A stretch of 64,000 nt of DNA from positions 248,001-312,000 of the forward strand of contig NZ_AEYE02000011.1 in assembly GCF_000298315.2 (NCBI RefSeq). The letters are read 5' to 3'. Of this stretch, positions 57,298 to 64,000 are shown piece after piece. The position numbers were made by a program, and so were the translations under genes. Below the pieces are notes generated by a model. The model made no database searches and had not been told where the DNA came from. It was given only the letters and a program-made list of their open reading frames with translations. Numbering within the stretch: position 1 is the first letter of the stretch; every line of letters begins with the position of its first letter. Origin of the DNA: Rhizobium grahamii CCGE 502. Its GTDB lineage: Bacteria > Pseudomonadota > Alphaproteobacteria > Rhizobiales > Rhizobiaceae.

Positions 57298-59160
57298 TCA
57301 GCCCTTCTTTTTCGAGAACTTGGGCTTCGGCCCACCGCCAGTCTTGCCCTCAAACTTCGGCTTGCCCGGCTTTTTGCTCCAAGGCTTCGCGTCGCGCTCA
57401 CCGTCGTTACGGGCTTCCTTCCGAAACTTGTCTTTCGGCCGCTCGTCGCTGAACTCTCGGCGCTCGCCAAAGGCCTTCTTGCCGGCATAAGGCTTGGAGG
57501 CTGCTGGCTTGCTGAAATCGGGCGTGCCGTTCAGGGCTGTGACGCGGATGCCCCGTTCCATCGTTTTGTTCGGCCCGATCGACTGCAGGAAGCTGTCGGC
57601 GCTTGCCGTGGAAATCTCGACGTAAGTTTCGTCGGGCTGCATCTTGATGGCACCGATGTCACGCTTCGTCAGATTGCCGTTGCGGCAGAGCATCGGTATC
57701 AACCAGCGGGGCTCTGCATTCTGTTTGCGGCCAACCGAAAGGGAAAACCACACGCTCGCGCCGAAGTCGTCGCGCGGACCTTTCTGATAAGGTTCGCGTG
57801 GTCCCTCGGCGCTTTCGCGGCGCTTGCGGCCGCGGTCATCCTGGACCGCGACTTCGATCAGATCCTCCGGCGCTGACTGGTTCGAGCGATAGAGATTGAC
57901 GAACGCCGCAGCGAGCTTTTCCGCGCCGTGGGTATCGAGAAGCCGTCTGACCAGGTCCCGAGCTTCTTCGCTCGGGCCTTCCTCGAAGATGGGATCGGCA
58001 AGCAGACGCGTTTCGTCACGTGCGGTGACCTCTTCCGCCGACGGCGGACGAGCCCAGGCAGCGGAGATACCGGCATTGTCGAGAAGGCGCTCCGCTTTTC
58101 GGCGTACATTCAGCGGCACGATCAGTGCGCTGACGCCCTTGCGACCCGCGCGACCGGTGCGACCGCTTCTATGAAGCAGAGTTTCCGGATTGGTCGGCAG
58201 GTCGGCATGAATGACAAGGTCGAGACCCGGCAGATCGATGCCGCGGGCGGCGACGTCGGTTGCTATACAGACGCGGGCGCGTCCATCGCGCATCGCCTGC
58301 AGCGCGTGGCTGCGCTCATTCTGCGTCAGTTCGCCGGACAAGGCGACGACATTGAAGTTGCGATTGTGAAAGCGGGCAGTCAGATGATTGACCGCGGCCC
58401 GCGTCGAACAGAACACAATGGCATTCGTCGCTTCATAGTAGCGCAAGACATTGATGATGGCGTTTTCACGGTCGCTCGGCGACACGACAAGCGCCCGATA
58501 CTCGATGTCGCCGTGCTGCTTTTCCTCGGTAGCCGTCGCGATCCGCACCGCGTTCTTCTGATAGCTCTTCGCGAGCTTTGCGATGGCAGCCGGAACCGTC
58601 GCCGAGAACATCAGCGTCCGACGGTCGTCTGGTGAGGAATCCAGAATGAACTCGAGATCCTCGCGGAATCCGAGATCGAGCATTTCATCCGCTTCATCAA
58701 GTACGACTGCTTTGAGCGCAGAAATATCGAGCGCATTGCGCCTGATATGATCACAGAGACGCCCCGGCGTGCCGACAACGATATGCGCGCCACGCTCCAA
58801 TGCGCGACGCTCGCTGCGGATGTCCATGCCACCGACGCAGCTCACGATCAGCGCGCCTGTCGCTTCGTAGAGCCATTCGAGTTCGCGCTTGACTTGAAGC
58901 GCGAGCTCTCTCGTCGGCGCGATCACCAGTGCCAGCGGCTCTGCCGCGGGCCTGAAACTGTCATCGTTTTCGAGCAACGTCGGTGCCAGCGCGAGGCCGA
59001 AGGCGACGGTCTTGCCCGACCCTGTCTGGGCCGAAACGAGAGCGTCCGACGCGGCAAGCGTCGGGTCGAGCATGGACTTTTGCACCGGCGTCAGCTCGGT
59101 ATAGCCGCGCTTCACCAACGCCTTGGCGATCGCCGGAACGACGCCGTTAAAATTTGTCAT
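57298..59160 (-). CDS. DEAD-box ATP-dependent RNA helicase
   Basis: The 620-residue protein has all SF2 DEAD motifs: Q-motif region TELTPVQKSML, motif I AQTGSGKT, motif II DEADEMLDLGF, SAT (motif III) and HRSGRTGRAGRKG (motif VI). A DbpA-type RNA-binding domain follows (about 475-555, WLIPMLCRNGNLTKRDIGAI), then a long lysine-rich disordered tail ending KPKFSKKKG. It resembles CsdA/DeaD proteins that act in ribosome assembly and mRNA turnover, especially in the cold. It is monocistronic. Confidence 0.95.
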   Translation of the reverse strand: MTNFNGVVPAIAKALVKRGYTELTPVQKSMLDPTLAASDALVSAQTGSGKTVAFGLALAPTLLENDDSFRPAAEPLALVIAPTRELALQVKRELEWLYEATGALIVSCVGGMDIRSERRALERGAHIVVGTPGRLCDHIRRNALDISALKAVVLDEADEMLDLGFREDLEFILDSSPDDRRTLMFSATVPAAIAKLAKSYQKNAVRIATATEEKQHGDIEYRALVVSPSDRENAIINVLRYYEATNAIVFCSTRAAVNHLTARFHNRNFNVVALSGELTQNERSHALQAMRDGRARVCIATDVAARGIDLPGLDLVIHADLPTNPETLLHRSGRTGRAGRKGVSALIVPLNVRRKAERLLDNAGISAAWARPPSAEEVTARDETRLLADPIFEEGPSEEARDLVRRLLDTHGAEKLAAAFVNLYRSNQSAPEDLIEVAVQDDRGRKRRESAEGPREPYQKGPRDDFGASVWFSLSVGRKQNAEPRWLIPMLCRNGNLTKRDIGAIKMQPDETYVEISTASADSFLQSIGPNKTMERGIRVTALNGTPDFSKPAASKPYAGKKAFGERREFSDERPKDKFRKEARNDGERDAKPWSKKPGKPKFEGKTGGGPKPKFSKKKG

Positions 59161-59257
59161 GTTGTTTATCTTTCGGAAGTCTCACGCGCATGCTGCGCCC
59201 TGGCCGGCAGTTGCCGGCAGAGAAGTTGGCCGTTCCTACTTTGTCAGACGGCAAATG

Positions 59258-61117
59258 TCAAAGCAGATGTCCCTGCCATAACCACACATCGATTCCTTCG
59301 CTTCGACCGCGAATGCGCGCTTTCATAGGACCTTCGAGCCGGCCGGAGCGTCGCGGAGCGCTATCCACTGCGGCGGCCTTCATCAACGCCGTGCTCAGGG
59401 CGAGTTCGACACCACGCGATGCGGCCACCTCCATCAGCCGGCTGGCGACATTCACGGTGTCGCCGGTCGCCGTGATTTGTTGGCGATTGCCGCTCCCGAG
59501 TCGCGATGCGACGACAGGCCCGCAATGCGCACCGACTTTGAAACCGGCCTTCCGACCGCTCAGCGCGGGATGGGCCGCCAGCCATGGCCGCATTCGATCA
59601 CACAGGCTGACTGCGCAGGCAGCCGCCCTCGTGGCGTCGTCGGAGGCTGGTTGCGGCAAGCCGAACAGAATCATCGCGCCATCGCCCATGAAGCTGGTGA
59701 CTGCACCGCCATGCGAACGCGCCTCCCCGTCGACCATCTCGAAGAAATCGCTGAGGACTTCACGGACATTCGTCACGCCGATTGCTTCGCTCAGTCCCGT
59801 GAAGCCGGAGAGATCGACAAAGACGACCGCGGCGTCCTGCCGTACCGGTTCGGCGAGAAAATTGGGATCGCGCGCAAGCCATTCTCCTAGCCCGGGCGCT
59901 TCGATGCGCTGCAGGAGATCGCTTTGCGCTGCGAAGTGCGCAGCCTGGCGACGGTCGATCCAGATTTCGGCGGCACCGAAGAGCAGCACAGGCGGCAACG
60001 CTGCGGCGATCGGCAATGCTGCGCTAAACCAGTAGCCATGTGCGAAGGCGGTGATGTTCAGGGCCGCCCACGCGAAGGCCACGCAGGCAATGATGGCGTA
60101 ACCGATGGCGCTCCGTCGCCACGCAAGCAAGCTGATCAGAAGCAGTGGCAGGGCAACGGCTATGAGCGAATCGAGCAAGCGCACATTGCGGTCTCTGATG
60201 ATACTGTCGCCGGCAATCAGATGTGTTGCTGCCGTCGCCATGACCTCGACGCCCGGCAAGACCGGGTCGAATGGCGTCGGGAAGACGTCGCCGCCGCCAG
60301 TCACCGTTGCGCCGATCACGACGATCCTGTCCTCAATGGCTTTAGTCGGAAGCTTGCCTGCCAGTGCATCGGCAGCACTGAAGGTCGGAAGAGTGCCGCG
60401 CGGGCCATAGAAGGTAATGGGAAGCCGCTGCCCGTTGTCGGTCGGCAAATGCCGGTCACCGAGTGCTAACGCACCTGGCGCGAATGCCGGATTGATACCC
60501 AGCGCCAGCGACGCCACTCGCAGCGGAAACGAGGCATCGACCCGCTCGCCGCCTCGAGAAATCAGCGGAATGAAGCGGGGTGTCCCTGATTCATCGGTCG
60601 CGACATTGACGACGCCGATAGCAGCGACGTCGGAAAAGCGGGCAAGTGGCAACAGCATCTTATTGGCCGTCGGGATCGCCGCCAGCGGATCGTTGGCGTC
60701 GTGGCCGACCACCTGCGTGTCTTTCGGGAAAACGCCTGCTGCAGCGATCACACTGGGCGTCTGCTGAAGCGCCAAGGCAAGCGCCGCGTCGCCTTCCTCA
60801 GGGCCGGGATCAACGAGTAGGAGATCGAGTGCTATGACCTTCGGTTTTAGGGCGCTGACGGCGGATACCACGCGGGCGAGTGTCGCTCGATTGAGCGGAT
60901 AGCCGTTGTCGGCAGCGGTCAGATCGTCGATCGCTACAATGCTGGTGATCGGCGGGGGCTCCCGCGCGCCGATGAGGGTACTGCGCAGATCCGTGAGAGA
61001 CGCTTCGAGACGGTCGAGAAAGCTCATGCTGCCTGAGAGATGCATGTAGCCGAGCAGTCCGCCCCAAAAGGCGGCTAGTAGCAGCGCGATCGTGATCAGG
61101 AGCCGTCTGCCCTGCAT
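59258..61117 (-). CDS. CHASE2-domain class III adenylate/guanylate cyclase
   Basis: The 619-residue protein has an N-terminal transmembrane helix (about 6-26), a periplasmic CHASE2 sensor domain (about 30-300; IVAIDDLTAADNGYPLNRAT), three further helices (about 305-385), and a cytoplasmic cyclase domain (about 425-600). Metal-binding Asp residues are present (FVDLSGFTGLSEAIG; SFMGDGAMILFG) as are the transition-state Asn and Arg (GDTVNVASRL). The residue four before the second metal Asp, usually a purine-selecting Lys, is Ser here. It is cotranscribed with the FecR gene 5 bp upstream. Confidence 0.93.
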   Translation of the reverse strand: MQGRRLLITIALLLAAFWGGLLGYMHLSGSMSFLDRLEASLTDLRSTLIGAREPPPITSIVAIDDLTAADNGYPLNRATLARVVSAVSALKPKVIALDLLLVDPGPEEGDAALALALQQTPSVIAAAGVFPKDTQVVGHDANDPLAAIPTANKMLLPLARFSDVAAIGVVNVATDESGTPRFIPLISRGGERVDASFPLRVASLALGINPAFAPGALALGDRHLPTDNGQRLPITFYGPRGTLPTFSAADALAGKLPTKAIEDRIVVIGATVTGGGDVFPTPFDPVLPGVEVMATAATHLIAGDSIIRDRNVRLLDSLIAVALPLLLISLLAWRRSAIGYAIIACVAFAWAALNITAFAHGYWFSAALPIAAALPPVLLFGAAEIWIDRRQAAHFAAQSDLLQRIEAPGLGEWLARDPNFLAEPVRQDAAVVFVDLSGFTGLSEAIGVTNVREVLSDFFEMVDGEARSHGGAVTSFMGDGAMILFGLPQPASDDATRAAACAVSLCDRMRPWLAAHPALSGRKAGFKVGAHCGPVVASRLGSGNRQQITATGDTVNVASRLMEVAASRGVELALSTALMKAAAVDSAPRRSGRLEGPMKARIRGRSEGIDVWLWQGHLL

Positions 61118-61122
61118 CGGCG

Positions 61123-61656
61123 CTATTGGCCTAGACGGGCAAGCAGGGCCGCAGCGCGGGCGGGCGGCCAGCGGCGGACGGTCAATGGTCCGCTGCCGCG
61201 CGTGACGTCAACGCCCTCGCCGACATTCAACACGACAGGCGCTCCACCTGTCGGGCGACCAACCGCGACGCGGCCGCGTACGACGAAGACCGACGTCGTG
61301 CCGCTTTTGACATCGACTGCCCACCGCGTGCCGCGGACGGCTGCAATCGCTTGCGGCGTGATCACCTCGAATCCTCCAGGGCGGCGGGCGCGATCGACAT
61401 CCACGAGTACCGCTTTGTTGCGCAAGGATACTGCATCCGGTCGCCCGTCGCGGTTGCGGTCAATGACATTGAAACGAGCGCCGCCTTCGGCAGTGATTGT
61501 GACGCCATCGGCGCAGTGCATGATTTGCCGCGAGCTTCCCGCCACACGCTCCATGGTGCATCCGCCGGCTTGTGCAAGGGCCACGCCCGAGGTGAAAAGG
61601 CAGGTACCGCTAGCCCACACGACCAGCGCTAAAAGCGTCCTGGAGTTTACAAGCAT
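61123..61656 (-). CDS. FecR-domain periplasmic protein
   Basis: The 177-residue protein has a signal peptide (about 1-29, ending VALAQA) and a FecR domain (about 80-160): VITPQAIAAVRGTRWAVDVK, then TSVFVVRGRVAVGRP and LNVGEGVDVTRG. Unlike FecR anti-sigma regulators it lacks a cytoplasmic anti-sigma part, so it acts only in the periplasm. It contains DRNRDGRPD, which matches the DxNxDGxxD loop of calcium-binding repeats. It is the first gene of an operon with the CHASE2 cyclase, 5 bp downstream, suggesting that it feeds a signal to the sensor. Confidence 0.88.
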   Translation of the reverse strand: MLVNSRTLLALVVWASGTCLFTSGVALAQAGGCTMERVAGSSRQIMHCADGVTITAEGGARFNVIDRNRDGRPDAVSLRNKAVLVDVDRARRPGGFEVITPQAIAAVRGTRWAVDVKSGTTSVFVVRGRVAVGRPTGGAPVVLNVGEGVDVTRGSGPLTVRRWPPARAAALLARLGQ

Positions 61657-61761
61657 ATCCGTCCCCTAATGAATGCGCGACCGGATGCCCTGCGTGCGGC
61701 AGCCGTCCTATGTGATTGCTGCAGCACGCATGCCGAAACGTCAACGACTATCCAACTTGGT

Positions 61762-62904
61762 CTATGATTTGGCGGCTGTGATTGCCGGTCCAGTGTAGCG
61801 CGCCCTTGGGCGAATGAGATGACCGCTCTCGACCTGTTCCATGGCATGTGCGAGCCACCCGACTGATCGCGCGAGCGCGAAGATCACAAGCGGGGCGTCC
61901 CTGGGAAGATCAAGAACGGCCGTCATGGCAGTCAGGGCAAAGTCGATGTTGACGCTTTCTCCGACAAGTTCCTGGCCCGCGGCTGCCAGTTCCGCGTACG
62001 TCTGTGGGAGAGAAAACTGGGACAGCAGCGCTTTTGCCCGGATGTCTCCGACCGGATAGAGAGGGTGACCGAACGCGCTGAGCGGCCTTCCCTCAGTCAG
62101 CGCCTGCCGGATGGCTGGGCTCGCTCCAAGTGCGTTGACGTCTTCGATTAACGAGGCGACGCCCTGCCATGCACCACCATGAAGTGGTCCGGTTAAGGTC
62201 GAGAGACCCGAGAGCACTGCGGCCGACAACGTTGCGCCCGAAGAGGCCGCCACCCGCGTGGCGAAGGTCGATGCGTTAAGCTCGTGATCTGCGAGGAGTA
62301 CAAGCGCGCGCCTGATGCAATTGGCCGCTTCCGGCCTGCCCCAGCTCGCCGCGAGGCGGAGATGCAACGGCAGGTCGGTCGCGTCTGGCGCCAGCGCCAT
62401 CCCGATGGTCGACAGGATGGTCTGAGCTTCAGCCTTTAGTGCCGCCGGTGACCGCCCTAGGCTCGGCAAGTCGCGGGTAACGCGCTGCGCGAGCAGGACG
62501 AACGCCCGTTCCAGCGAGGGCGTCGTTGCCGCGGCGTCGCCGGGCATCGCTGCGACGGGGCGAGACTCCCACAGAAGTGCAGCAGTCTCCTCCAGCGTCG
62601 CATGCTCGGCCCATGCCGCCACTTCGCGCCCGCGATAGTAGAGCCGGCCCTCCGCGACAGTCGAAACGGCGGACGGCAATACGGGGTCGCCCCATTGGAT
62701 GGCATCTGCCGCTACGGTCTCGGTCTTTCGCCGACCCGCATGTCGCTTGGCCAGCCGCATGACATCGGCTGCGTTGTAGAGACTACGCCGTGGGTCGGTC
62801 GTATCGGCCTTAGCCCGGATCCGTCCGCGACTCACATTGGCGTAAAGCGTCTGCGGTTTGGTGCCGAGTCTCTCGAGCGCTTGCTCCGCGGTCAGCCAGG
62901 ACAT
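61762..62904 (-). CDS. Citrate-synthase family protein with N-terminal helix-turn-helix
   Basis: The 380-residue protein begins with an excisionase/MerR-like winged helix (about 1-56: WLTAEQALERLGTKPQTLYA, then GRIRAKADTTDPRRSLYNAA) and continues with a citrate synthase fold. The catalytic residues are recognisable: His in TGPLHGGAWQG, His in LSAFGHPLYPVGD and Asp in SVNIDFALTAM. It could be an active enzyme that also binds DNA, or a substrate-sensing regulator. It is divergent from a second citrate-synthase gene 84 bp away. It should be cytosolic. Confidence 0.92.
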   Translation of the reverse strand: MSWLTAEQALERLGTKPQTLYANVSRGRIRAKADTTDPRRSLYNAADVMRLAKRHAGRRKTETVAADAIQWGDPVLPSAVSTVAEGRLYYRGREVAAWAEHATLEETAALLWESRPVAAMPGDAAATTPSLERAFVLLAQRVTRDLPSLGRSPAALKAEAQTILSTIGMALAPDATDLPLHLRLAASWGRPEAANCIRRALVLLADHELNASTFATRVAASSGATLSAAVLSGLSTLTGPLHGGAWQGVASLIEDVNALGASPAIRQALTEGRPLSAFGHPLYPVGDIRAKALLSQFSLPQTYAELAAAGQELVGESVNIDFALTAMTAVLDLPRDAPLVIFALARSVGWLAHAMEQVESGHLIRPRARYTGPAITAAKS

Positions 62905-62917
62905 GAGGCCTCTTATA

Positions 62918-62947
62918 TTGATCTATTACATCAAGATTGACGTCAAT
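62918..62947. promoter_or_regulatory. Candidate operator in the divergent citrate-synthase promoter
   Basis: The 84-bp gap contains a perfect 12-bp palindrome ATTGACGTCAAT (62936-62947) and, immediately before it, an inverted repeat TTGAT-N7-ATCAA (62918-62934). Together they give four alternating TTGA/TCAA half-sites. The location between two divergent, related genes, one with a DNA-binding domain, suggests autoregulation, which is inference. Confidence 0.55.
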
Positions 62948-62988
62948 TAATCTAGGTTCGATCCTGTTGCTCGTAAAGGAGAAACACC

Positions 62989-64000
62989 ATGAAGAACGGT
63001 TTGGAAGATGTCATCGCTGCTGAGACGCAGCTATCCGACGTGGACGGCGAAGCCGGTCGCCTGATCATCCGGGGCGTGTCGCTCGATCAGATCGTGTCGA
63101 CGGCAACCTATGAAAGCATAGCCGCATTGCTGCTCGACGGACCAACGGAACGACATTTCAGCCTCGCAGAATTTGGCCCGCGGCTGGGCGAAATGCGAGA
63201 ACACCTGTTCGTCCATCTCACGGCCCTCGATTCCGCAGCGCTGGGCCTGCCGCCTGTGGATGCGATGCGGGCTCTTATCGCTCGCCTGCCCGATGGCGAC
63301 GACTTCGAGGCTGCTCTTCGATTGCTCGCAGCGCCCGCTGTCTTCCTGCCGGCGATAATCCGTCTGCAGGCCGGCCAGGAACCGCTAGCGCCGGACGGTT
63401 CCCTGTCGCAGGCCGCTGACATCCTGCGTATGCTTACCGGCCAGTTGCCGAGTAAAGAGCAGACCGCGGCACTCGATGCCTACCTTGTCACGATCTCGGA
63501 TCACGGTCTGAACGCCTCGACCTTCGCCGCGCGCGTTGTCACCTCGACGCACGCCGGCCTCACCTCGTCGGTGCTCGCGGCCATCAGCGCCCTCAAGGGA
63601 CCGCTGCATGGCGGCGCACCAGGCCCGGTGCTCGATATGTTCGACGCGATCGGAACGAGCGCGAACGCACATGACTGGCTCAGCCGGGCGCTGGATCGCG
63701 GTGAGCGGCTGATGGGCTTCGGTCATCGGATCTACCGAGTGCGTGATCCACGCGCCGACGCTTTGAAGGAAGCCCTTCGACCGCTAGTCTCCGCTGCACA
63801 AGTTGATCGCGACCGGATCGTCCTGGCGGAAGCCGTTGAACATGCGGCGCTCGCAATCCTCAAGGAACGCAAGCCGGGTCGACCACTCGATGTCAACGTC
63901 GAGTTCTACACGGCCCTTCTGCTCGATGCCCTGGGCTTTCCGCGCGGGTCATTTACCGGCGTGTTCGCAATCGGCCGGACCGTTGGGTGGATCGCGCATG
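62989..64000 (+). CDS. Citrate synthase / 2-methylcitrate synthase family enzyme (partial, cut by right edge)
   Basis: The frame starts at the ATG at 62989 after an AAAGGAGA ribosome-binding site and remains open to the right edge (337 codons seen). Citrate synthase landmarks are LKGPLHGGAPGPVLDMF, MGFGHRIYRVRDPRAD and LDVNVEFYTALLLDALGF, which contain the two catalytic histidines and, at the position of the catalytic Asp, a Glu in NVEFY. The length and Gram-positive-like motifs suggest the short type II-like/methylcitrate group rather than the main TCA-cycle GltA. It is divergent from the HTH-carrying paralogue. Confidence 0.92.
   Translation, partial: MKNGLEDVIAAETQLSDVDGEAGRLIIRGVSLDQIVSTATYESIAALLLDGPTERHFSLAEFGPRLGEMREHLFVHLTALDSAALGLPPVDAMRALIARLPDGDDFEAALRLLAAPAVFLPAIIRLQAGQEPLAPDGSLSQAADILRMLTGQLPSKEQTAALDAYLVTISDHGLNASTFAARVVTSTHAGLTSSVLAAISALKGPLHGGAPGPVLDMFDAIGTSANAHDWLSRALDRGERLMGFGHRIYRVRDPRADALKEALRPLVSAAQVDRDRIVLAEAVEHAALAILKERKPGRPLDVNVEFYTALLLDALGFPRGSFTGVFAIGRTVGWIAH

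Overview
The window is ordinary GC-rich chromosome from an alphaproteobacterium, almost certainly a member of the Rhizobiaceae (Rhizobium, Sinorhizobium/Ensifer or Agrobacterium group). The assignment rests on gene content and order: phosphatidylcholine synthase (pcs), an IalB-family protein, the sdhE-mfd/recG group, trpD-trpC-moaC-moeA, glnB-glnA, and a GTTC-N7-GTTC SOS box of the alphaproteobacterial LexA type. I see no insertion sequence, prophage, CRISPR array or rRNA operon. The only RNA gene I can name is one tRNA-Lys(UUU).

Layout. 1-4.7 kb: a secreted cyclophilin (cut by the left edge), coaD, three small membrane-peptide ORFs and gyrA. 4.9-6.0 kb: a MarC-type membrane protein and an unknown gene. 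6.3-11.3 kb: ssb and uvrA diverge around a perfect SOS box, and uvrA is followed by a GNAT acetyltransferase and a DUF72 protein. 11.3-15.4 kb: the NAD(P)HX repair enzyme, then glnB behind a recognisable sigma-54 promoter, glnA and hspQ. 15.5-19.0 kb: an IalB-like secreted protein, an orphan YejA-type binding protein and a FrnE-type DsbA protein. 19.0-25.0 kb: mfd coupled to sdhE, divergent from recG. 25-29.8 kb: GNAT, a DUF502 membrane protein, glmS and glmU. 29.8-35.2 kb: a YtfQ/YtfR/YtfT/YjfF-type sugar ABC transporter with a FadR-type regulator at its distal end. 35.3-41.8 kb: a same-strand run of pcs, a quinone oxidoreductase and a BMP-type nucleoside ABC transporter. 42-47.5 kb: ferredoxin-NADP reductase, a GntR regulator, a MacAB-like exporter and a GFA-family protein. 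47.7-50.2 kb: a gene-poor stretch with tRNA-Lys and several tiny stress or envelope proteins. 50.4-56.4 kb: a PpiD-like chaperone, trpD, trpC, moaC, moeA and an ACT protein. 56.4-64 kb: an ETFB-type methyltransferase, a DEAD-box helicase, a FecR plus CHASE2-cyclase pair, and two divergent citrate-synthase-family genes, one carrying an N-terminal helix-turn-helix (the other is cut by the right edge).

Most of the window is housekeeping. The parts most worth following up are (1) the divergent citrate-synthase pair, where one enzyme carries its own DNA-binding domain and the shared promoter contains a perfect 12-bp palindrome plus a second inverted repeat; (2) the FecR/CHASE2-cyclase operon, where the FecR protein contains a calcium-loop-like motif and the cyclase lacks the usual purine-selecting lysine; (3) the GyrA residues at the quinolone-determining position; and (4) the absence of lexA next to moeA. 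All functional statements come from reading the sequence and from general knowledge of the families. No searches were run.
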